A stretch of 64,000 nucleotides of DNA from an uncultured Pelagibacteraceae bacterium. GTDB taxonomy: Bacteria > Pseudomonadota > Alphaproteobacteria > Pelagibacterales > Pelagibacteraceae. The translations under genes were made by a program, and so were the position numbers. A model generated the notes under the pieces. The model worked only from the letters and a program-made list of their open reading frames with translations. It did no database searches and was not told where the DNA came from. Within the stretch, counting starts at the first letter, position 1. Each line of letters opens with the position of its first letter. Shown in pieces: positions 20,963 through 30,942 of this stretch. The stretch is from assembly GCA_902555945.1 (NCBI GenBank), contig CACDUS010000002.1, positions 62,001 through 126,000 of the forward strand, in the 5' to 3' direction.

Positions 20963-21154
20963 ATGAAAAAAAAAGAAATTAAAAAATTATCAAAAGATGA
21001 AGCTTTAAAAAGCATAGAGAAATTTAAAAAAGATTTATTTAATTTTAGATTTCAAAAAGTGAATTCTCAAATAACAAACCCTGCTAAAATTAATGAAACC
21101 AAAAAAAATATTGCTAGATTAAAAACAATAATTAAAGGAAAAATAAATGCCTAA
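20963..21154 (+). CDS. rpmC: 50S ribosomal protein L29
   Basis: L29 is a small helical-hairpin protein at the tunnel exit. The 63 residues read as two helices ([27 protein letters not shown] and the [17 protein letters not shown] end with the conserved Ile-Ala-Arg). It overlaps rpsQ by 8 bases. Confidence 0.95.
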   Translation: MKKKEIKKLSKDEALKSIEKFKKDLFNFRFQKVNSQITNPAKINETKKNIARLKTIIKGKINA

Positions 21155-21380
21155 AAAAATTTTAACAGGTGTAGTTGTAAGCGACAAACCAAACAAAACT
21201 ATAACTGTAATGGTTGAAAGAAAATATTCACATCCATTACTTAAAAAAGTAGTTAGAGTAAGAAAAAAATATAATGTTCACGACGAAAATAATAAATTTA
21301 AAACTGGAGATAAAGTTTCTATAATTGAAAGTAAACCTTTTTCTAAAAATAAAAAATTTCAAGTAATGGAGACTCAATAA
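21147..21380 (+). CDS. rpsQ: 30S ribosomal protein S17
   Basis: S17 binds helices 7 and 11 of 16S rRNA early in assembly. The 77 residues contain [42 protein letters not shown] and [20 protein letters not shown]. It starts inside the end of rpmC (8-base overlap). Confidence 0.98.
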   Translation: MPKKILTGVVVSDKPNKTITVMVERKYSHPLLKKVVRVRKKYNVHDENNKFKTGDKVSIIESKPFSKNKKFQVMETQ

Positions 21381-21382
21381 TA

Positions 21383-21751
21383 ATGATACAGGTTCAAACA
21401 GAATTACAGGTTGCAGATAATACAGGGGCTAAAAAAATAGAATGCATAAAAGTTCTTGGAGGTTCAAAAAGAAGATATGCCAGCATTGGTGATACAATTG
21501 TAATAGCTGTTAAAGAAGCTATTCCAAAAGGAAAAGTTAAAAAAGGATCTGTTCATAAAGCTGTGGTAGTAAGAGTAAAAAAAGGAATTCATAGAGATGA
21601 CGGATCAAAAGTAAGATTTGATAACAATGCTGCAGTTTTAGTAGATGATAAAGGCGAACCTGTTGGTACAAGAATTTTTGGCCCAGTAACAAGAGAATTA
21701 AGAAATAGAGGACAAATGAAAATAATCTCACTTGCTCCAGAGGTATTGTAA
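21383..21751 (+). CDS. rplN: 50S ribosomal protein L14
   Basis: L14 forms an intersubunit bridge and is the target of the silencing factor RsfS. The 122 residues include [28 protein letters not shown] and the signature [33 protein letters not shown]. It overlaps rplX by one base. Confidence 0.99.
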   Translation: MIQVQTELQVADNTGAKKIECIKVLGGSKRRYASIGDTIVIAVKEAIPKGKVKKGSVHKAVVVRVKKGIHRDDGSKVRFDNNAAVLVDDKGEPVGTRIFGPVTRELRNRGQMKIISLAPEVL

Positions 21752-21999
21752 TGATTAAAAAAGGATTAAAAGTAAAAATTTTAACTGGTAAAGATAAAAA
21801 AAAAGAAGGTGAAGTAATTGAAATTGATAGATCTAATAATAGAGCAAAGGTTAAAGAGATCAATATGGTAAAAAAACATGTTAAAACTACTAAAGAAAAA
21901 AAAGGTGGAATTGTTTCAAAGGAAAACTTTATACATTTATCAAATTTAAGATTGATAGATGAAAATATTAAAAATAAAAAAGCTGGAGCTAAGAAATAA
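21751..21999 (+). CDS. rplX: 50S ribosomal protein L24
   Basis: L24 is a KOW-domain assembly initiator of the 50S. The 82-residue product has the KOW core [43 protein letters not shown] near the N-terminus and is shorter than the E. coli 104. Both ends overlap their neighbours (rplN, rplE) by one base. Confidence 0.97.
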   Translation: MIKKGLKVKILTGKDKKKEGEVIEIDRSNNRAKVKEINMVKKHVKTTKEKKGGIVSKENFIHLSNLRLIDENIKNKKAGAKK

Positions 22000-22553
22000 T
22001 GACACCTAGATTAAAAGATCTTTATTATAAAGAAATCCAACCAGCCTTAAAGTCACAATTTGGATTTAAGAATTTATATATGGGCCCAAAAATTGAAAAA
22101 ATTGTATTAAATATGGGATTGGGATTAGATGGTAATGATTCAAAAATTTTTAAATCTTGTGAAGAAGATTTAGCTAAAATTACTGGTCAAAAACCTGTTA
22201 CAACAAAATTCAAAAAATCTGTCGCAAACTTTAAAACAAGAAAAGGAACCAACGCAGGTTTAAAGGTAACATTAAGAAAAGATAAGATGTATGAGTTTCT
22301 AGACAGATTGGTTAATATAGCCTTACCAAGAATTAAAGATTTTAGAGGTTTGTCTGCAAATGGTTTTGATAAGTTTGGAAATTATACATTTGGTGTTAAA
22401 GAACATATTATTTTTCCAGAAGTAAGTTTTGATAGAGCAGATAAAGTGAGAGGCTTGGATATAATCATTGTAATTTCCTCTAAAAGCAAAGAGCATAGCT
22501 TTGCTTTATTAGAAAAATTAAATTTTCCATTTATTAAAAAAGGAGATAATTAA
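21999..22553 (+). CDS. rplE: 50S ribosomal protein L5
   Basis: L5 binds 5S rRNA in the central protuberance. The 184 residues contain KIEKIVLNMGLG near the start and the family block PRIKDFRGLSANGFDKFGNYTFGVKEHIIFPE. It overlaps rplX by one base and is 2 bases before rpsN. Confidence 0.99.
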   Translation: MTPRLKDLYYKEIQPALKSQFGFKNLYMGPKIEKIVLNMGLGLDGNDSKIFKSCEEDLAKITGQKPVTTKFKKSVANFKTRKGTNAGLKVTLRKDKMYEFLDRLVNIALPRIKDFRGLSANGFDKFGNYTFGVKEHIIFPEVSFDRADKVRGLDIIIVISSKSKEHSFALLEKLNFPFIKKGDN

Positions 22554-22555
22554 CA

Positions 22556-22861
22556 ATGGCTAAATTAAGTTCAATAAATAAAAATAATCGAAGAATTAAA
22601 CTTTCAAACAGATTTTATAAAAAAAGACAAAAACTAAAAAAAATTATTATGAATAAAAAACTTCCATTAGAAGAAAGATTTAAAGCACAGCAAAAGTTAT
22701 CAAAATTACCAAGAAACTCTGCCAAAAATAGAGTTATGAATAGATGTGAAATAACAGGTAGACCTCATGGTGTTTATAGAAAATTGAAAATATCAAGAAT
22801 TGCATTACGACAACTTGGTTTGCAGGGAAAGATACCAGGTTTAGTTAAATCAAGTTGGTAG
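22556..22861 (+). CDS. rpsN: 30S ribosomal protein S14 (zinc-free type)
   Basis: S14 is a late 30S head protein. The 101-residue product is the longer C-minus form: no Cys-x-x-Cys pairs, and the C-terminal NRCEITGRPHGVYRKLKISRIALRQLGLQGKIPGLVKSSW is typical. This form does not need zinc, which fits life in zinc-poor water (inference). Confidence 0.98.
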   Translation: MAKLSSINKNNRRIKLSNRFYKKRQKLKKIIMNKKLPLEERFKAQQKLSKLPRNSAKNRVMNRCEITGRPHGVYRKLKISRIALRQLGLQGKIPGLVKSSW

Positions 22862-22871
22862 AAAGGAAAAT

Positions 22872-23267
22872 ATGAGTTTGAGTGACCCAATAGGAGATAT
22901 GATAGCAAGAGTTAAAAATGCTCAAGATAGAAATCACAAAAAGGTTGAATTACCCTCTTCTAATTTTAAAGTTAAAATCGCTGATATATTAAAAAATGAG
23001 GGTTTTATTAAAGATTTTAAAATAAATAAAGATGATAAAAAATCATCTTTATCTTTAGAGTTAAAATATCATTCTGGAAATCCAGTCATAAGCACTTTTG
23101 AGCGAGTATCAAAACCAGGGAGAAGAATTTTTTCAAGTGCTGAAGGTTTACCCAAAATTAATAATGGATTAGGAATAGCAATAATATCTACACCAAAAGG
23201 AGTAATGACAGATATTGATGCAAGAAAACAACGTGTTGGTGGTGAAATAATTTGTAAGGTATTTTAA
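22872..23267 (+). CDS. rpsH: 30S ribosomal protein S8
   Basis: S8 binds the central domain of 16S rRNA and is the spc operon repressor in E. coli. The 131 residues include SDPIGDMIARVKNAQ and the C-terminal GLGIAIISTPKGVMTDIDARKQRVGGEIICKVF. AGAAAGGA before the ATG (22860-22867) is a good ribosome binding site. It overlaps rplF by one base. Confidence 0.99.
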   Translation: MSLSDPIGDMIARVKNAQDRNHKKVELPSSNFKVKIADILKNEGFIKDFKINKDDKKSSLSLELKYHSGNPVISTFERVSKPGRRIFSSAEGLPKINNGLGIAIISTPKGVMTDIDARKQRVGGEIICKVF

Positions 23268-23806
23268 TGTCTAAAATTGGAAAAATTAATATTGCTATCC
23301 CTGAAAAAGTCAAAGTAGCTTTAGCAGGAAATATTTTAAATATAGAGGGCCCTTTAGGAAAAAGTTCTTTAGATATTGATTTAGAAATTTTTAATTTAGA
23401 TATTAAGGATGGAAAAGAAATATCTATAAAGCCAAAAAAAATTGATCAAAATACAAAAAGATTATGGGGCATGAAAAGAAGTTTAATAAATAATGCTGTT
23501 ATCGGATCAAGTAAAGGTTATGAAAAAACTCTTGAGCTAGTTGGAGTGGGATACAGAGCAGCTTTAAAAGGGAAACAATTAAACTTACAATTAGGTTATA
23601 GTCATGATATTAATTTTGATATACCAGAGAGTATTAAGATAGCAGTTGAAAAACAAACAACAATTAAAATTTCAGGATCAAGCAAACAAGAAGTTGGAGC
23701 TATAGCATCCAAACTTAAAACATTAAGAAAAATTGAACCTTATAAAGGAAAAGGTGTAAGAGAAAAAGGTCAGTATGTATTGAAAAAAGAGGGAAAGAAA
23801 AAATAA
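23267..23806 (+). CDS. rplF: 50S ribosomal protein L6
   Basis: L6 lies near the sarcin-ricin loop and the factor-binding site. The 179 residues form two L6 repeats; the [25 protein letters not shown] segment and the C-terminal [25 protein letters not shown] signature are conserved. It overlaps rpsH and rplR by one base each. Confidence 0.99.
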   Translation: MSKIGKINIAIPEKVKVALAGNILNIEGPLGKSSLDIDLEIFNLDIKDGKEISIKPKKIDQNTKRLWGMKRSLINNAVIGSSKGYEKTLELVGVGYRAALKGKQLNLQLGYSHDINFDIPESIKIAVEKQTTIKISGSSKQEVGAIASKLKTLRKIEPYKGKGVREKGQYVLKKEGKKK

Positions 23807-24162
23807 TGAAAATTACTACAAGTATAAGAAAAAGATTTAGAGTTAGTAACAAATTAAAAAAAGTTGCTCCAAATGATAGATACAGATTAAGTATCTCAAG
23901 ATCATCTAAAAATATTTCAGCACAGATTATAGATGACTCTAAAAGTGTTACTCTCGTATCAGCTTCTTCAATAGAAAAAGATATTAAATCAGGTTCAAAA
24001 AAAAATAAGTCTGAATTATCAAAAATAGTTGCAGAAAAATTAGCAAAAAAAGCTCAAGAAAAAAAAATTACAAAAATTTACTTTGATAGAGGTATATACA
24101 AATATCATGGTAGGATCAAAATTTTTGCAGAAACTCTTCGAGAAAATGGAATGGAATTTTAA
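23806..24162 (+). CDS. rplR: 50S ribosomal protein L18
   Basis: L18 binds 5S rRNA with L5. The 118-residue product has an Arg/Lys-rich N-terminus ([25 protein letters not shown]) and the C-terminal [26 protein letters not shown] motif. The start overlaps the rplF stop by one base. Confidence 0.98.
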   Translation: MKITTSIRKRFRVSNKLKKVAPNDRYRLSISRSSKNISAQIIDDSKSVTLVSASSIEKDIKSGSKKNKSELSKIVAEKLAKKAQEKKITKIYFDRGIYKYHGRIKIFAETLRENGMEF

Positions 24163-24164
24163 AT

Positions 24165-24677
24165 ATGGAAAATAAAGAAAAAAAAACAGACGATATTTTA
24201 GAAAAATTAGTTCATATAAACCGTATAACTAAAGTTGTTAAAGGCGGAAGAAGATTTGGATTCTCGGCTTTAGTGGTAGTAGGTAATCAAGCTGGGAGAA
24301 TAGGTGTAGCTCACGCAAAGGCTAAACAAGTACCAGATGCAATTAAAAAAGCTAATGAAATGGCTAGAAGAAAATTAATTCATATTCCTTTGAGAGAAGG
24401 AAGAACAATACATCATGATGTAAAAGCAAAAGATGGTTCAGGAAGAATAGTTTTAAGGGCCGCATCTAAAGGAACAGGAATAATCGCTGGAGGTCCAGTT
24501 CGAGCTGTTTGTGAGGTGCTAGGTGTTAAAGATATAGTAGCTAAATCAATGGGTACTTCTAATGCTCATAATGTTATTAGAGCAACAATGAAAGCGTTAT
24601 TAAAACAAAATTCACCAAAACAAATATCGACTATAAGAAATAAAAAAATTTCTGAGATAGTTGAAAAAAGAGGATAA
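24165..24677 (+). CDS. rpsE: 30S ribosomal protein S5
   Basis: S5 lines the mRNA entry site with S3 and S4 and affects accuracy. The 170-residue protein has the double-stranded RNA-like N-terminal domain ([25 protein letters not shown]) and the [35 protein letters not shown] core. Its stop overlaps the rplO start by one base, so the rpmD gene expected here (L30) is absent. Confidence 0.99.
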   Translation: MENKEKKTDDILEKLVHINRITKVVKGGRRFGFSALVVVGNQAGRIGVAHAKAKQVPDAIKKANEMARRKLIHIPLREGRTIHHDVKAKDGSGRIVLRAASKGTGIIAGGPVRAVCEVLGVKDIVAKSMGTSNAHNVIRATMKALLKQNSPKQISTIRNKKISEIVEKRG

Positions 24678-25129
24678 TGATTACATTAAATAACAGAACA
24701 AAAATTAAAAAAACAAAAATTAGAGTCGGACGTGGTATTGGCTCTGGAAAAGGTAAAACTTCTGGGAGAGGTGTTAAAGGACAGAAGTCAAGATCTGGAG
24801 TTGCTATAAAAAGTTTTGAAGGAGGTCAAATGCCACTATATAGAAGACTTCCTAAAAGAGGTTTTAATCCAATAGGTAAAAAAAATATTGCAATACTTAA
24901 TTTAAATAAAATTCAATCTTATATTGATAAAAAAAATATTAAAAGTAGTGATTTAATAAATACTGAATTATTAAAAAAACTAAAACTGATCAATAAGAAT
25001 TCAATTAAATTAAAGATTTTAGGTTCTGGAAATATAAAAGAGAAAATTAACGTTGAAGCAGATCTTGCATCAAAATCAGCAATTGAAAAGCTTGAAAAAA
25101 TTGGTGGATCTATTCAAATAAAAAAATAA
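24677..25129 (+). CDS. rplO: 50S ribosomal protein L15
   Basis: L15 is a late 50S assembly protein. The 150 residues show the Gly/Lys-rich N-terminus ([25 protein letters not shown]) and the [20 protein letters not shown] motif. It directly abuts rpsE by one base and is followed 11 bases later by secY. Confidence 0.98.
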   Translation: MITLNNRTKIKKTKIRVGRGIGSGKGKTSGRGVKGQKSRSGVAIKSFEGGQMPLYRRLPKRGFNPIGKKNIAILNLNKIQSYIDKKNIKSSDLINTELLKKLKLINKNSIKLKILGSGNIKEKINVEADLASKSAIEKLEKIGGSIQIKK

Positions 25130-25140
25130 TTACTATTATA

Positions 25141-26421
25141 ATGAGCGCCTCATCATCAAGTAATGATTTAAGAAATAGAATAATATTTACTATTGCTATA
25201 CTTGCAGTTTATAGATTTGGTACTTTTGTACCGTTGCCTGGCATTGATCCTGAACAATTGAAAGTAATGATGGAAGGAAATCAAAAAGGATTGCTAGGAA
25301 TGTTTAATGTATTTGCTGGAGGTGCAGTTAGTCGTATGGCTATCTTTGCGTTAGGAATAATGCCATATATTTCTTCATCAATTATTGTTCAACTTTTAAC
25401 TGGTGTTTCAGATTATTTTAAAAATTTAAAATCCCAAGGTGAAACTGGAAGATCTAAAATTACACAGATTACTAGATATGGAACAGTTTTACTTGCAACG
25501 GTTCAAGGATATGGTCTAGCAGTTGGACTTGAGTCATCTGCTAATTTAGTAATTAACCCTGGAATTTTTTTTAAGATTTCAACTGTAACAACAATAGTTG
25601 CAGGTACAATTTTTTTAATGTGGCTTGGTGAACAAATTACTCAAAGAGGCATAGGAAATGGTATATCACTTATAATTTTTGCTGGTATAGTGGCTGAAAT
25701 ACCTAGAGCTCTAGTAACAACTTTTGAATTAGGAAGAACTGGAGCAGTTTCTACATTAATGATTTTAGCAATTTTCATTTTACTAATTCTAACAATTTTA
25801 TTCATTGTTTTTATGGAACGAGCTTTAAGAAAAATATTAATTAATTACCCTAAAAGACAAATGGGAAATAAAATGTATGGTGGTGAGTCTTCACATTTAC
25901 CTCTTAAAATTAATCAAGCAGGAGTGATACCTGCAATTTTCGCATCTGCATTATTATTATTACCTGTAACCTTTTCAAACTTCAATTTATCTGAGAGTGA
26001 AACTTTTTTAAATTTAAGTTCTTATTTTACCCAAGGGCAACCTTTGTATATGCTATTATATGCATCTGGAATAATTTTCTTTACATTTTTTTATACCTCA
26101 ATAACGTTTAATCCAAATGAAACAGCAGATAATTTAAGAAAATATGGTGGTTTTATTCCAGGTATTAGACCAGGTGAGAGTACTGCTTTATATATTGAAA
26201 ATATTTTAACAAAATTAACTACAATTGGAGCATTGTATTTGACATTAGTCTGTTTAATGCCTGAGTTCTTAATAGCAAATTACCCTATACCATTTTATTT
26301 AGGTGGTACTTCAATTTTAATTGTCGTGGTTGTTGCTATTGATACGGTTACTCAAATTCAAACAAGATTAATGAGTTCTCAATATGAGCAACTTATTAAA
26401 AAAACAAAATTTGGAAGATAA
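25141..26421 (+). CDS. secY: Preprotein translocase channel subunit SecY
   Basis: SecY is the ten-span pore of the Sec translocon. The 426-residue protein has the first span with VYRFGTFVPLPGID, the plug region with LGMFNVFAGGAVSRMAIFALGIMPYISSSI, the lateral-gate helices, and the cytosolic loop KYGGFIPGIRPGEST (about residues 336-350). Its place between rplO and adk is conserved. Partner secE is at 2250; secG is not in this window. Confidence 0.99.
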   Translation: MSASSSSNDLRNRIIFTIAILAVYRFGTFVPLPGIDPEQLKVMMEGNQKGLLGMFNVFAGGAVSRMAIFALGIMPYISSSIIVQLLTGVSDYFKNLKSQGETGRSKITQITRYGTVLLATVQGYGLAVGLESSANLVINPGIFFKISTVTTIVAGTIFLMWLGEQITQRGIGNGISLIIFAGIVAEIPRALVTTFELGRTGAVSTLMILAIFILLILTILFIVFMERALRKILINYPKRQMGNKMYGGESSHLPLKINQAGVIPAIFASALLLLPVTFSNFNLSESETFLNLSSYFTQGQPLYMLLYASGIIFFTFFYTSITFNPNETADNLRKYGGFIPGIRPGESTALYIENILTKLTTIGALYLTLVCLMPEFLIANYPIPFYLGGTSILIVVVVAIDTVTQIQTRLMSSQYEQLIKKTKFGR

Positions 26422-26424
26422 TAA

Positions 26425-26988
26425 GTGAATATAATCCTATTTGGTCCCCCGGGAGCAGGCAAAGGAACTCAAGCTAAGTATCTAGTTGAAAAATTTAAAT
26501 TATTTCATGTTTCGACAGGTGACTTATTGAGAAATGAAATAAAAAAAAAATCAGATATAGGAAAAAAAATAGTCAATGAAATGAATGATGGAAAATTTGT
26601 GAGCGACGATATAGTAAACGAATTAATTAAAGATATCGTTCTTGATCCACAAAAAAAAGAAAATTTGATATTTGATGGTTACCCAAGATCAATAAGCCAG
26701 GCAAAAAATTTAGACTTATTACTAAGTGGTTCAGAACAAAAAATAGACTTGGTTATTTTTCTCAATGTCAATAAAGATACGTTAATAAAAAGAATTGAAA
26801 AACGAAAAATCATAGAAAAAAGATCAGATGATAACTTAGAAACTTTAGCAAATAGATATGACACTTACATGGACACAACAAGACCTGTGTTGGATTACTA
26901 TTCTAAAAAACCAAATTTTCATGAAGTTGATGGAACACTTAAAATTGATCAAATAAGCGCTAAAATAGATACTTTTCTGAATTTTTAA
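26425..26988 (+). CDS. adk: Adenylate kinase, short form
   Basis: Adenylate kinase interconverts ATP + AMP and 2 ADP. The P-loop GPPGAGKGT is at residues 7-15 and the AMP site follows with FDGYPRSISQAKNL. The 187 residues are shorter than the 214 of E. coli because the LID is replaced by a short loop (KRKIIEKRSDDNLETLANRYDTY). The start is GTG at 26425; no upstream ATG fits between it and the secY stop. Confidence 0.98.
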   Translation: MNIILFGPPGAGKGTQAKYLVEKFKLFHVSTGDLLRNEIKKKSDIGKKIVNEMNDGKFVSDDIVNELIKDIVLDPQKKENLIFDGYPRSISQAKNLDLLLSGSEQKIDLVIFLNVNKDTLIKRIEKRKIIEKRSDDNLETLANRYDTYMDTTRPVLDYYSKKPNFHEVDGTLKIDQISAKIDTFLNF

Positions 26989-26992
26989 TGCG

Positions 26993-27020
26993 TTGACTTT
27001 GAAAGATCTTCTTATATAAA
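26993..27020 (+). promoter_or_regulatory. Promoter of the alpha operon (rpsM-rpsK-rpoA-rplQ)
   Basis: TTGACT (26993-26998) and TATAAA (27015-27020) are spaced by 16 bases, giving a predicted start near 27027 and a leader of about 17 bases before rpsM. The 55-base gap between adk and rpsM is one of the few real spacers in the ribosomal region. The short leader leaves no room for the S4-binding pseudoknot known in E. coli. Confidence 0.6.
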
Positions 27021-27043
27021 AGGCTAAATTTATCACAAAATTT

Positions 27044-27427
27044 ATGGCTCGTATTGCAGGTATAAACATTCCACAAAATAAACTTGTTCATATCGGACTT
27101 ACTTATATTTATGGAATAGGAAATAAATTTTCTAAACAAATCTGTTCTTCTCTAGAAATTCCAAAAGAAAAAAGAGTAAATCAACTTACTGATGAAGAAA
27201 TACTAAAGATAAGAGAATATATTGACCAAAATTTCAAGGTTGAAGGTGATCTAAGAAGAGATTATTCGTTAAGTATAAAAAGATTAATCGATCTTGCATG
27301 TTATAGAGGATCAAGACATAGAAAAAAATTACCAGTAAGAGGTCAAAGAACAAGATGCAATGCAAGAACAAGAAAAGGTAAAGCTATTGCAATTGCAGGT
27401 AAAAAATTAACACCACTAAAAAAATAA
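27044..27427 (+). CDS. rpsM: 30S ribosomal protein S13
   Basis: S13 contacts the P-site tRNA and forms head bridges. The 127-residue protein starts [27 protein letters not shown] and ends with the helix-plus-tail region [37 protein letters not shown]. It opens the alpha operon; rpmJ and infA, often located just upstream, are not present. Confidence 0.99.
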   Translation: MARIAGINIPQNKLVHIGLTYIYGIGNKFSKQICSSLEIPKEKRVNQLTDEEILKIREYIDQNFKVEGDLRRDYSLSIKRLIDLACYRGSRHRKKLPVRGQRTRCNARTRKGKAIAIAGKKLTPLKK

Positions 27428-27428
27428 T

Positions 27429-27878
27429 ATGGCTAAAGTCGAAAAAACAGATTCAAAAGATCAAAAAATAGAAAAAACTTCCAAAAAAGTAATTAAAAGT
27501 TCATATTCAAAAAAAAAGAAAGTTAAAAAGAATATTTTAAACGGTATTGCTTACGTTCAATCAACTTTTAACAATACAATTATTTCAATTGCAGATACAA
27601 ATGGCAATGTTATATCTTGGGCATCAGCTGGTCAAAAAGGATTTAAGGGTTCAAGAAAATCTACTCCTTACGCAGCTCAAATAGCTGCAGATGCTGCTGC
27701 ATCTAAAGCTTTGGAATTTGGAATGAAAACTTTGTCTGTTGAAGTTAAAGGTCCTGGCTCTGGAAGAGAAACAGCATTAAGAGCACTACAAGCAAGAGGT
27801 TTTAAAATTTTATCAATAAAAGATACAACACCAATGCCACACAATGGAACTAGACCACCCAAGAAAAGGAGAGTTTAA
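27429..27878 (+). CDS. rpsK: 30S ribosomal protein S11
   Basis: S11 forms the platform near the E site. The 149 residues carry a Lys-rich N-terminal extension of about 30 residues ([25 protein letters not shown]) before the conserved core [46 protein letters not shown]; the C-terminus [19 protein letters not shown] is intact. The stop overlaps the rpoA start. Confidence 0.98.
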   Translation: MAKVEKTDSKDQKIEKTSKKVIKSSYSKKKKVKKNILNGIAYVQSTFNNTIISIADTNGNVISWASAGQKGFKGSRKSTPYAAQIAADAAASKALEFGMKTLSVEVKGPGSGRETALRALQARGFKILSIKDTTPMPHNGTRPPKKRRV

Positions 27879-28906
27879 TGGAAACTGAAAATGTAAATGT
27901 AAAAAATTGGAAATCATTAATCAAACCATCAAAATTAGATGTCAAGATTAGTGATGATCTTACTCAAGCCACTATTGTTGCCGAACCTTTAGAAAAGGGT
28001 TATGGACTTACTTTAGGTAATTCTCTAAGAAGAATTTTATTGTCTTCAATAAGAGGAGCCGCCGTAACATCAATTCAAATTGATGGTGTATTACATGAAT
28101 TTACTTCAATTAAAGGTGTGAGAGAAGATGTTACTGATATTGTTTTGAATGTTAAATCTTTAGCACTCAAATGTGCTTCAGAGGGTACAAAAAAATTAAT
28201 TTTAGATGCAAAAGGACCTGGTGAAATAAAAGCATCAGATATTACAACAGTTGCAGATGTAGAAATTTTAAATCCTGATTTAGTTATATGTAACTTAGAT
28301 GAAAATACAAATTTTCATATGGAGATGAACATAAACACAGGTAAAGGATATGTTCCAGCAGAACTTAATAAACCAGAGGAACCACCTTTAGGATTAATTG
28401 CAATAGACTCTTTATATAGTCCTGTAAAAAAAGTTTCATACTCAGTATCAACTGCTAGAGAAGGTAAGGCATTAGACTATGACAAATTGACTATGCAAGT
28501 AGAAACTAACGGATCTATTTCTGCAGAAGATGCTGTGGCTTATTCAGCAAGAATTTTTCAAGATCAATTAAAAATGTTTATTAATTTTGATGAACCAGTT
28601 GAAGCACCAGTCAAAGAGGTGTCTACAGAACCTGAATTTAATAAAAACTTACTAAGAAAAGTTGATGAACTTGAACTTTCTGTAAGATCTATGAATTGTC
28701 TTAAGAATGATAACATCATTTATATTGGTGATTTAGTTCAAAAATCAGAAGGTGAAATGTTAAGAACACCAAACTTTGGAAGAAAATCTTTAAACGAAAT
28801 TAAAGAAGTTTTAACAGGAATGTCTTTATATTTAGGCATGGAAATTCCAAATTGGCCGCCAGACAATATTGCTGAAATGTCTAAGAAATTAGAGGAGAGT
28901 ATTTAA
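27878..28906 (+). CDS. rpoA: DNA-directed RNA polymerase subunit alpha
   Basis: The alpha subunit dimerises to nucleate RNA polymerase. Residues 1-240 form the dimerisation domain ([41 protein letters not shown]); the C-terminal domain (about 255-325) binds UP elements and activators. The 342 residues are of normal length. It follows rpsK in a one-base overlap. Confidence 0.99.
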   Translation: METENVNVKNWKSLIKPSKLDVKISDDLTQATIVAEPLEKGYGLTLGNSLRRILLSSIRGAAVTSIQIDGVLHEFTSIKGVREDVTDIVLNVKSLALKCASEGTKKLILDAKGPGEIKASDITTVADVEILNPDLVICNLDENTNFHMEMNINTGKGYVPAELNKPEEPPLGLIAIDSLYSPVKKVSYSVSTAREGKALDYDKLTMQVETNGSISAEDAVAYSARIFQDQLKMFINFDEPVEAPVKEVSTEPEFNKNLLRKVDELELSVRSMNCLKNDNIIYIGDLVQKSEGEMLRTPNFGRKSLNEIKEVLTGMSLYLGMEIPNWPPDNIAEMSKKLEESI

Positions 28907-28908
28907 TA

Positions 28909-29352
28909 ATGAGACATGGAATGGCTAATAAGAAGTTGAATAGAACTTCAGAGCATAGAAAAGCTTTACTCAAAAATATGCTCAATTCTTTAATTAAGTA
29001 TGAGCAAATAAAAACTACGCTTCCTAAAGCAAAGTTTTTAAAACCTCAAGCTGACAAAATCATAACATTAGGTAAAAAGGGTTCTTTACACTCAACAAAA
29101 ATACTAGTTTCTCAATTACAAGATATAAAATCAGCCAATAAAGTAAAAAAAACTTTATCAAAAAGATATGAAAAAAGAAGTGGCGGTTATACTAGAATTA
29201 TAAAAGCAGGTTTTAGATATGGTGATAATGCACCTATGGCAATAATTGAATTTGTTGATAGAGATGTCGAAGCGAAAAGAATAGATAAAAAGAAAAAAGA
29301 TCCAGTTAAAGAAGCCGATAAAAAAGAAGACAAAAAAGTAGCTACAGCTTAA
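28909..29352 (+). CDS. rplQ: 50S ribosomal protein L17
   Basis: L17 stabilises the tunnel exit. The 147-residue product starts [34 protein letters not shown] and includes the [28 protein letters not shown] block. The tail (about residues 122-147) is a Lys/Asp/Glu-rich extension. It ends the alpha operon, with rluC 14 bases on. Confidence 0.98.
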   Translation: MRHGMANKKLNRTSEHRKALLKNMLNSLIKYEQIKTTLPKAKFLKPQADKIITLGKKGSLHSTKILVSQLQDIKSANKVKKTLSKRYEKRSGGYTRIIKAGFRYGDNAPMAIIEFVDRDVEAKRIDKKKKDPVKEADKKEDKKVATA

Positions 29353-29366
29353 TATAATCTTAAATC

Positions 29367-30284
29367 ATGAATAAGAGACTAATCGTTGGCTCAGAATGCA
29401 ATAATATGCGTTTTGATAGATGGTTAAGATCAAAAATAGGAAAAATTCCTCAAAGTTTAATCGAGAAAACATTAAGGGCAGGTAAAATCAAAATTAATAA
29501 AAAAAAAATTAAAAGTTCATTTAAGATTAAAACTAATGATCAGGTAGATTTTTTTAATTTCAATTTTAAAGAAGAAATAATTCAAAAAAAAATAAAATAT
29601 TCACCTTCAAATGAAATAATAAAATCTAATGAGAATTTAATTATAGATAATAACGATGACTTTATTGTTTTAAATAAAAAAGCAGGTATTTCTGTACAAG
29701 GAGGAACGAAGTCTAAGAAAAATCTTATAGATATATTTTCAAAGAGCCAAATTTTTCAAGGAACTAAACCTTATTCTGTTCATAGATTAGATAAAGATAC
29801 ATCAGGGGTATTTATAATGGCAAAAAATAGACAATCTGCACAGCTATTAACATCTTTATTTAGATTAAGAAAAGTACATAAAACTTATCTTGCAATATGT
29901 AATGGAGAATTAGAAAAAAATTCTGGCGAATTAAATGATGAATTAATACGTTTTGATAATGGAAAAAAAATTATAGAAAATGCTAAAACCATTTTTAAAG
30001 TTTTAGATAAAAATTCTAACTCAAGTTTAGTCGAAATGAGACCTATAACTGGTAGGAAACACCAGCTGAGAAAACAATTATTTAATATCGGTCATTCAAT
30101 TTATGGTGATAAAAAATATAGATCGTCTATCTCATCTAAAGGAATTAACAAAGATTTAATGCTACATTCATATCAAATAAAATTTATGATAAATCAAAAA
30201 AAATATACTTACAAAGCTTTACTTCCAGATTACTTTAAAAAGTTATTGAAGGTTAAAAGACTTGATTTTCCAAATTTGATATAA
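29367..30284 (+). CDS. rluC: Ribosomal large subunit pseudouridine synthase, RluC/RluD family
   Basis: The 305-residue product has an N-terminal S4 RNA-binding domain (residues about 1-80) and the RluA-type catalytic domain. The motif HRLDKDTSG starts near residue 139 and contains the catalytic Asp (about 142). The protein makes pseudouridine in 23S rRNA; whether it is RluC (955/2504/2580) or RluD-like is not decided by sequence alone. It is co-directional with rplQ 14 bases upstream. Its last 32 bases overlap the 3' end of lipB on the other strand. Confidence 0.9.
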   Translation: MNKRLIVGSECNNMRFDRWLRSKIGKIPQSLIEKTLRAGKIKINKKKIKSSFKIKTNDQVDFFNFNFKEEIIQKKIKYSPSNEIIKSNENLIIDNNDDFIVLNKKAGISVQGGTKSKKNLIDIFSKSQIFQGTKPYSVHRLDKDTSGVFIMAKNRQSAQLLTSLFRLRKVHKTYLAICNGELEKNSGELNDELIRFDNGKKIIENAKTIFKVLDKNSNSSLVEMRPITGRKHQLRKQLFNIGHSIYGDKKYRSSISSKGINKDLMLHSYQIKFMINQKKYTYKALLPDYFKKLLKVKRLDFPNLI

Positions 30285-30882
30285 AGTTTTCAATTAATAT
30301 ATCTTCAAATTTTTTATAATTTTGATTTTTAATTATGTTTAGACTGGTTATTCCTTTATCTTTGATTCCACAAGGTATTATTGATTTATATTTTTCTAAG
30401 TCATTATTTATATTTATAGAAAAACCATGATATGCAATCCATTTAGAAACTCTGATACCAATAGCTGCAACTTTTTTTATATTTGAGTTATCATTATACC
30501 AAATACCTATGTTATTCTTATCAGCAAATGTTTCTATATTATAAAATTTAATTGTATCAATGATTGTTTTTTCAATTATTGAAACAAACTTTCTTATATC
30601 TTTTTTTCTTTTTTTTAAATCAATAACAAAATAACAAATTAATTGCCCAGGTCCATGATATGTGATTTTTCCACCTCTATTGGTTTTAATAACTTTTATT
30701 GATTTATTTAATATTTCATTTTCCTTAAAGCTTGTTCCAGCTGTATAGATATCCTCATGTTCTAAAGTCCATATCAAATTTCTTGAATTATTTTGATTTA
30801 AATCTATTAGACGCTTTTCCATATATTCAATCGCATCCTTATAATTTATTGGATTTTTGGACTTTTTAATCTCAAAATTCAT
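30253..30882 (-). CDS. lipB: Lipoyl(octanoyl) transferase
   Basis: LipB moves octanoyl groups from ACP to the lipoyl domains of 2-oxoacid dehydrogenases and the glycine cleavage H protein. The 209-residue protein has the family motif [14 protein letters not shown] (residues 68-81), the catalytic Lys137 in KKVAAIG and the acyl-carrying Cys171 in IIPCGI. The start ATG is at 30882. It is convergent with rluC, overlapping it by 32 bases, and divergent from mgtE. The lipoyl synthase gene is not in the window. Confidence 0.93.
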   Translation of the reverse strand: MNFEIKKSKNPINYKDAIEYMEKRLIDLNQNNSRNLIWTLEHEDIYTAGTSFKENEILNKSIKVIKTNRGGKITYHGPGQLICYFVIDLKKRKKDIRKFVSIIEKTIIDTIKFYNIETFADKNNIGIWYNDNSNIKKVAAIGIRVSKWIAYHGFSININNDLEKYKSIIPCGIKDKGITSLNIIKNQNYKKFEDILIENFISNLENQVF

Positions 30883-30942
30883 TTAAAAATTGTATTCTTT
30901 TCATTATGTATTAAAAGTTGCGACTGAATAATAGGAAATTTT

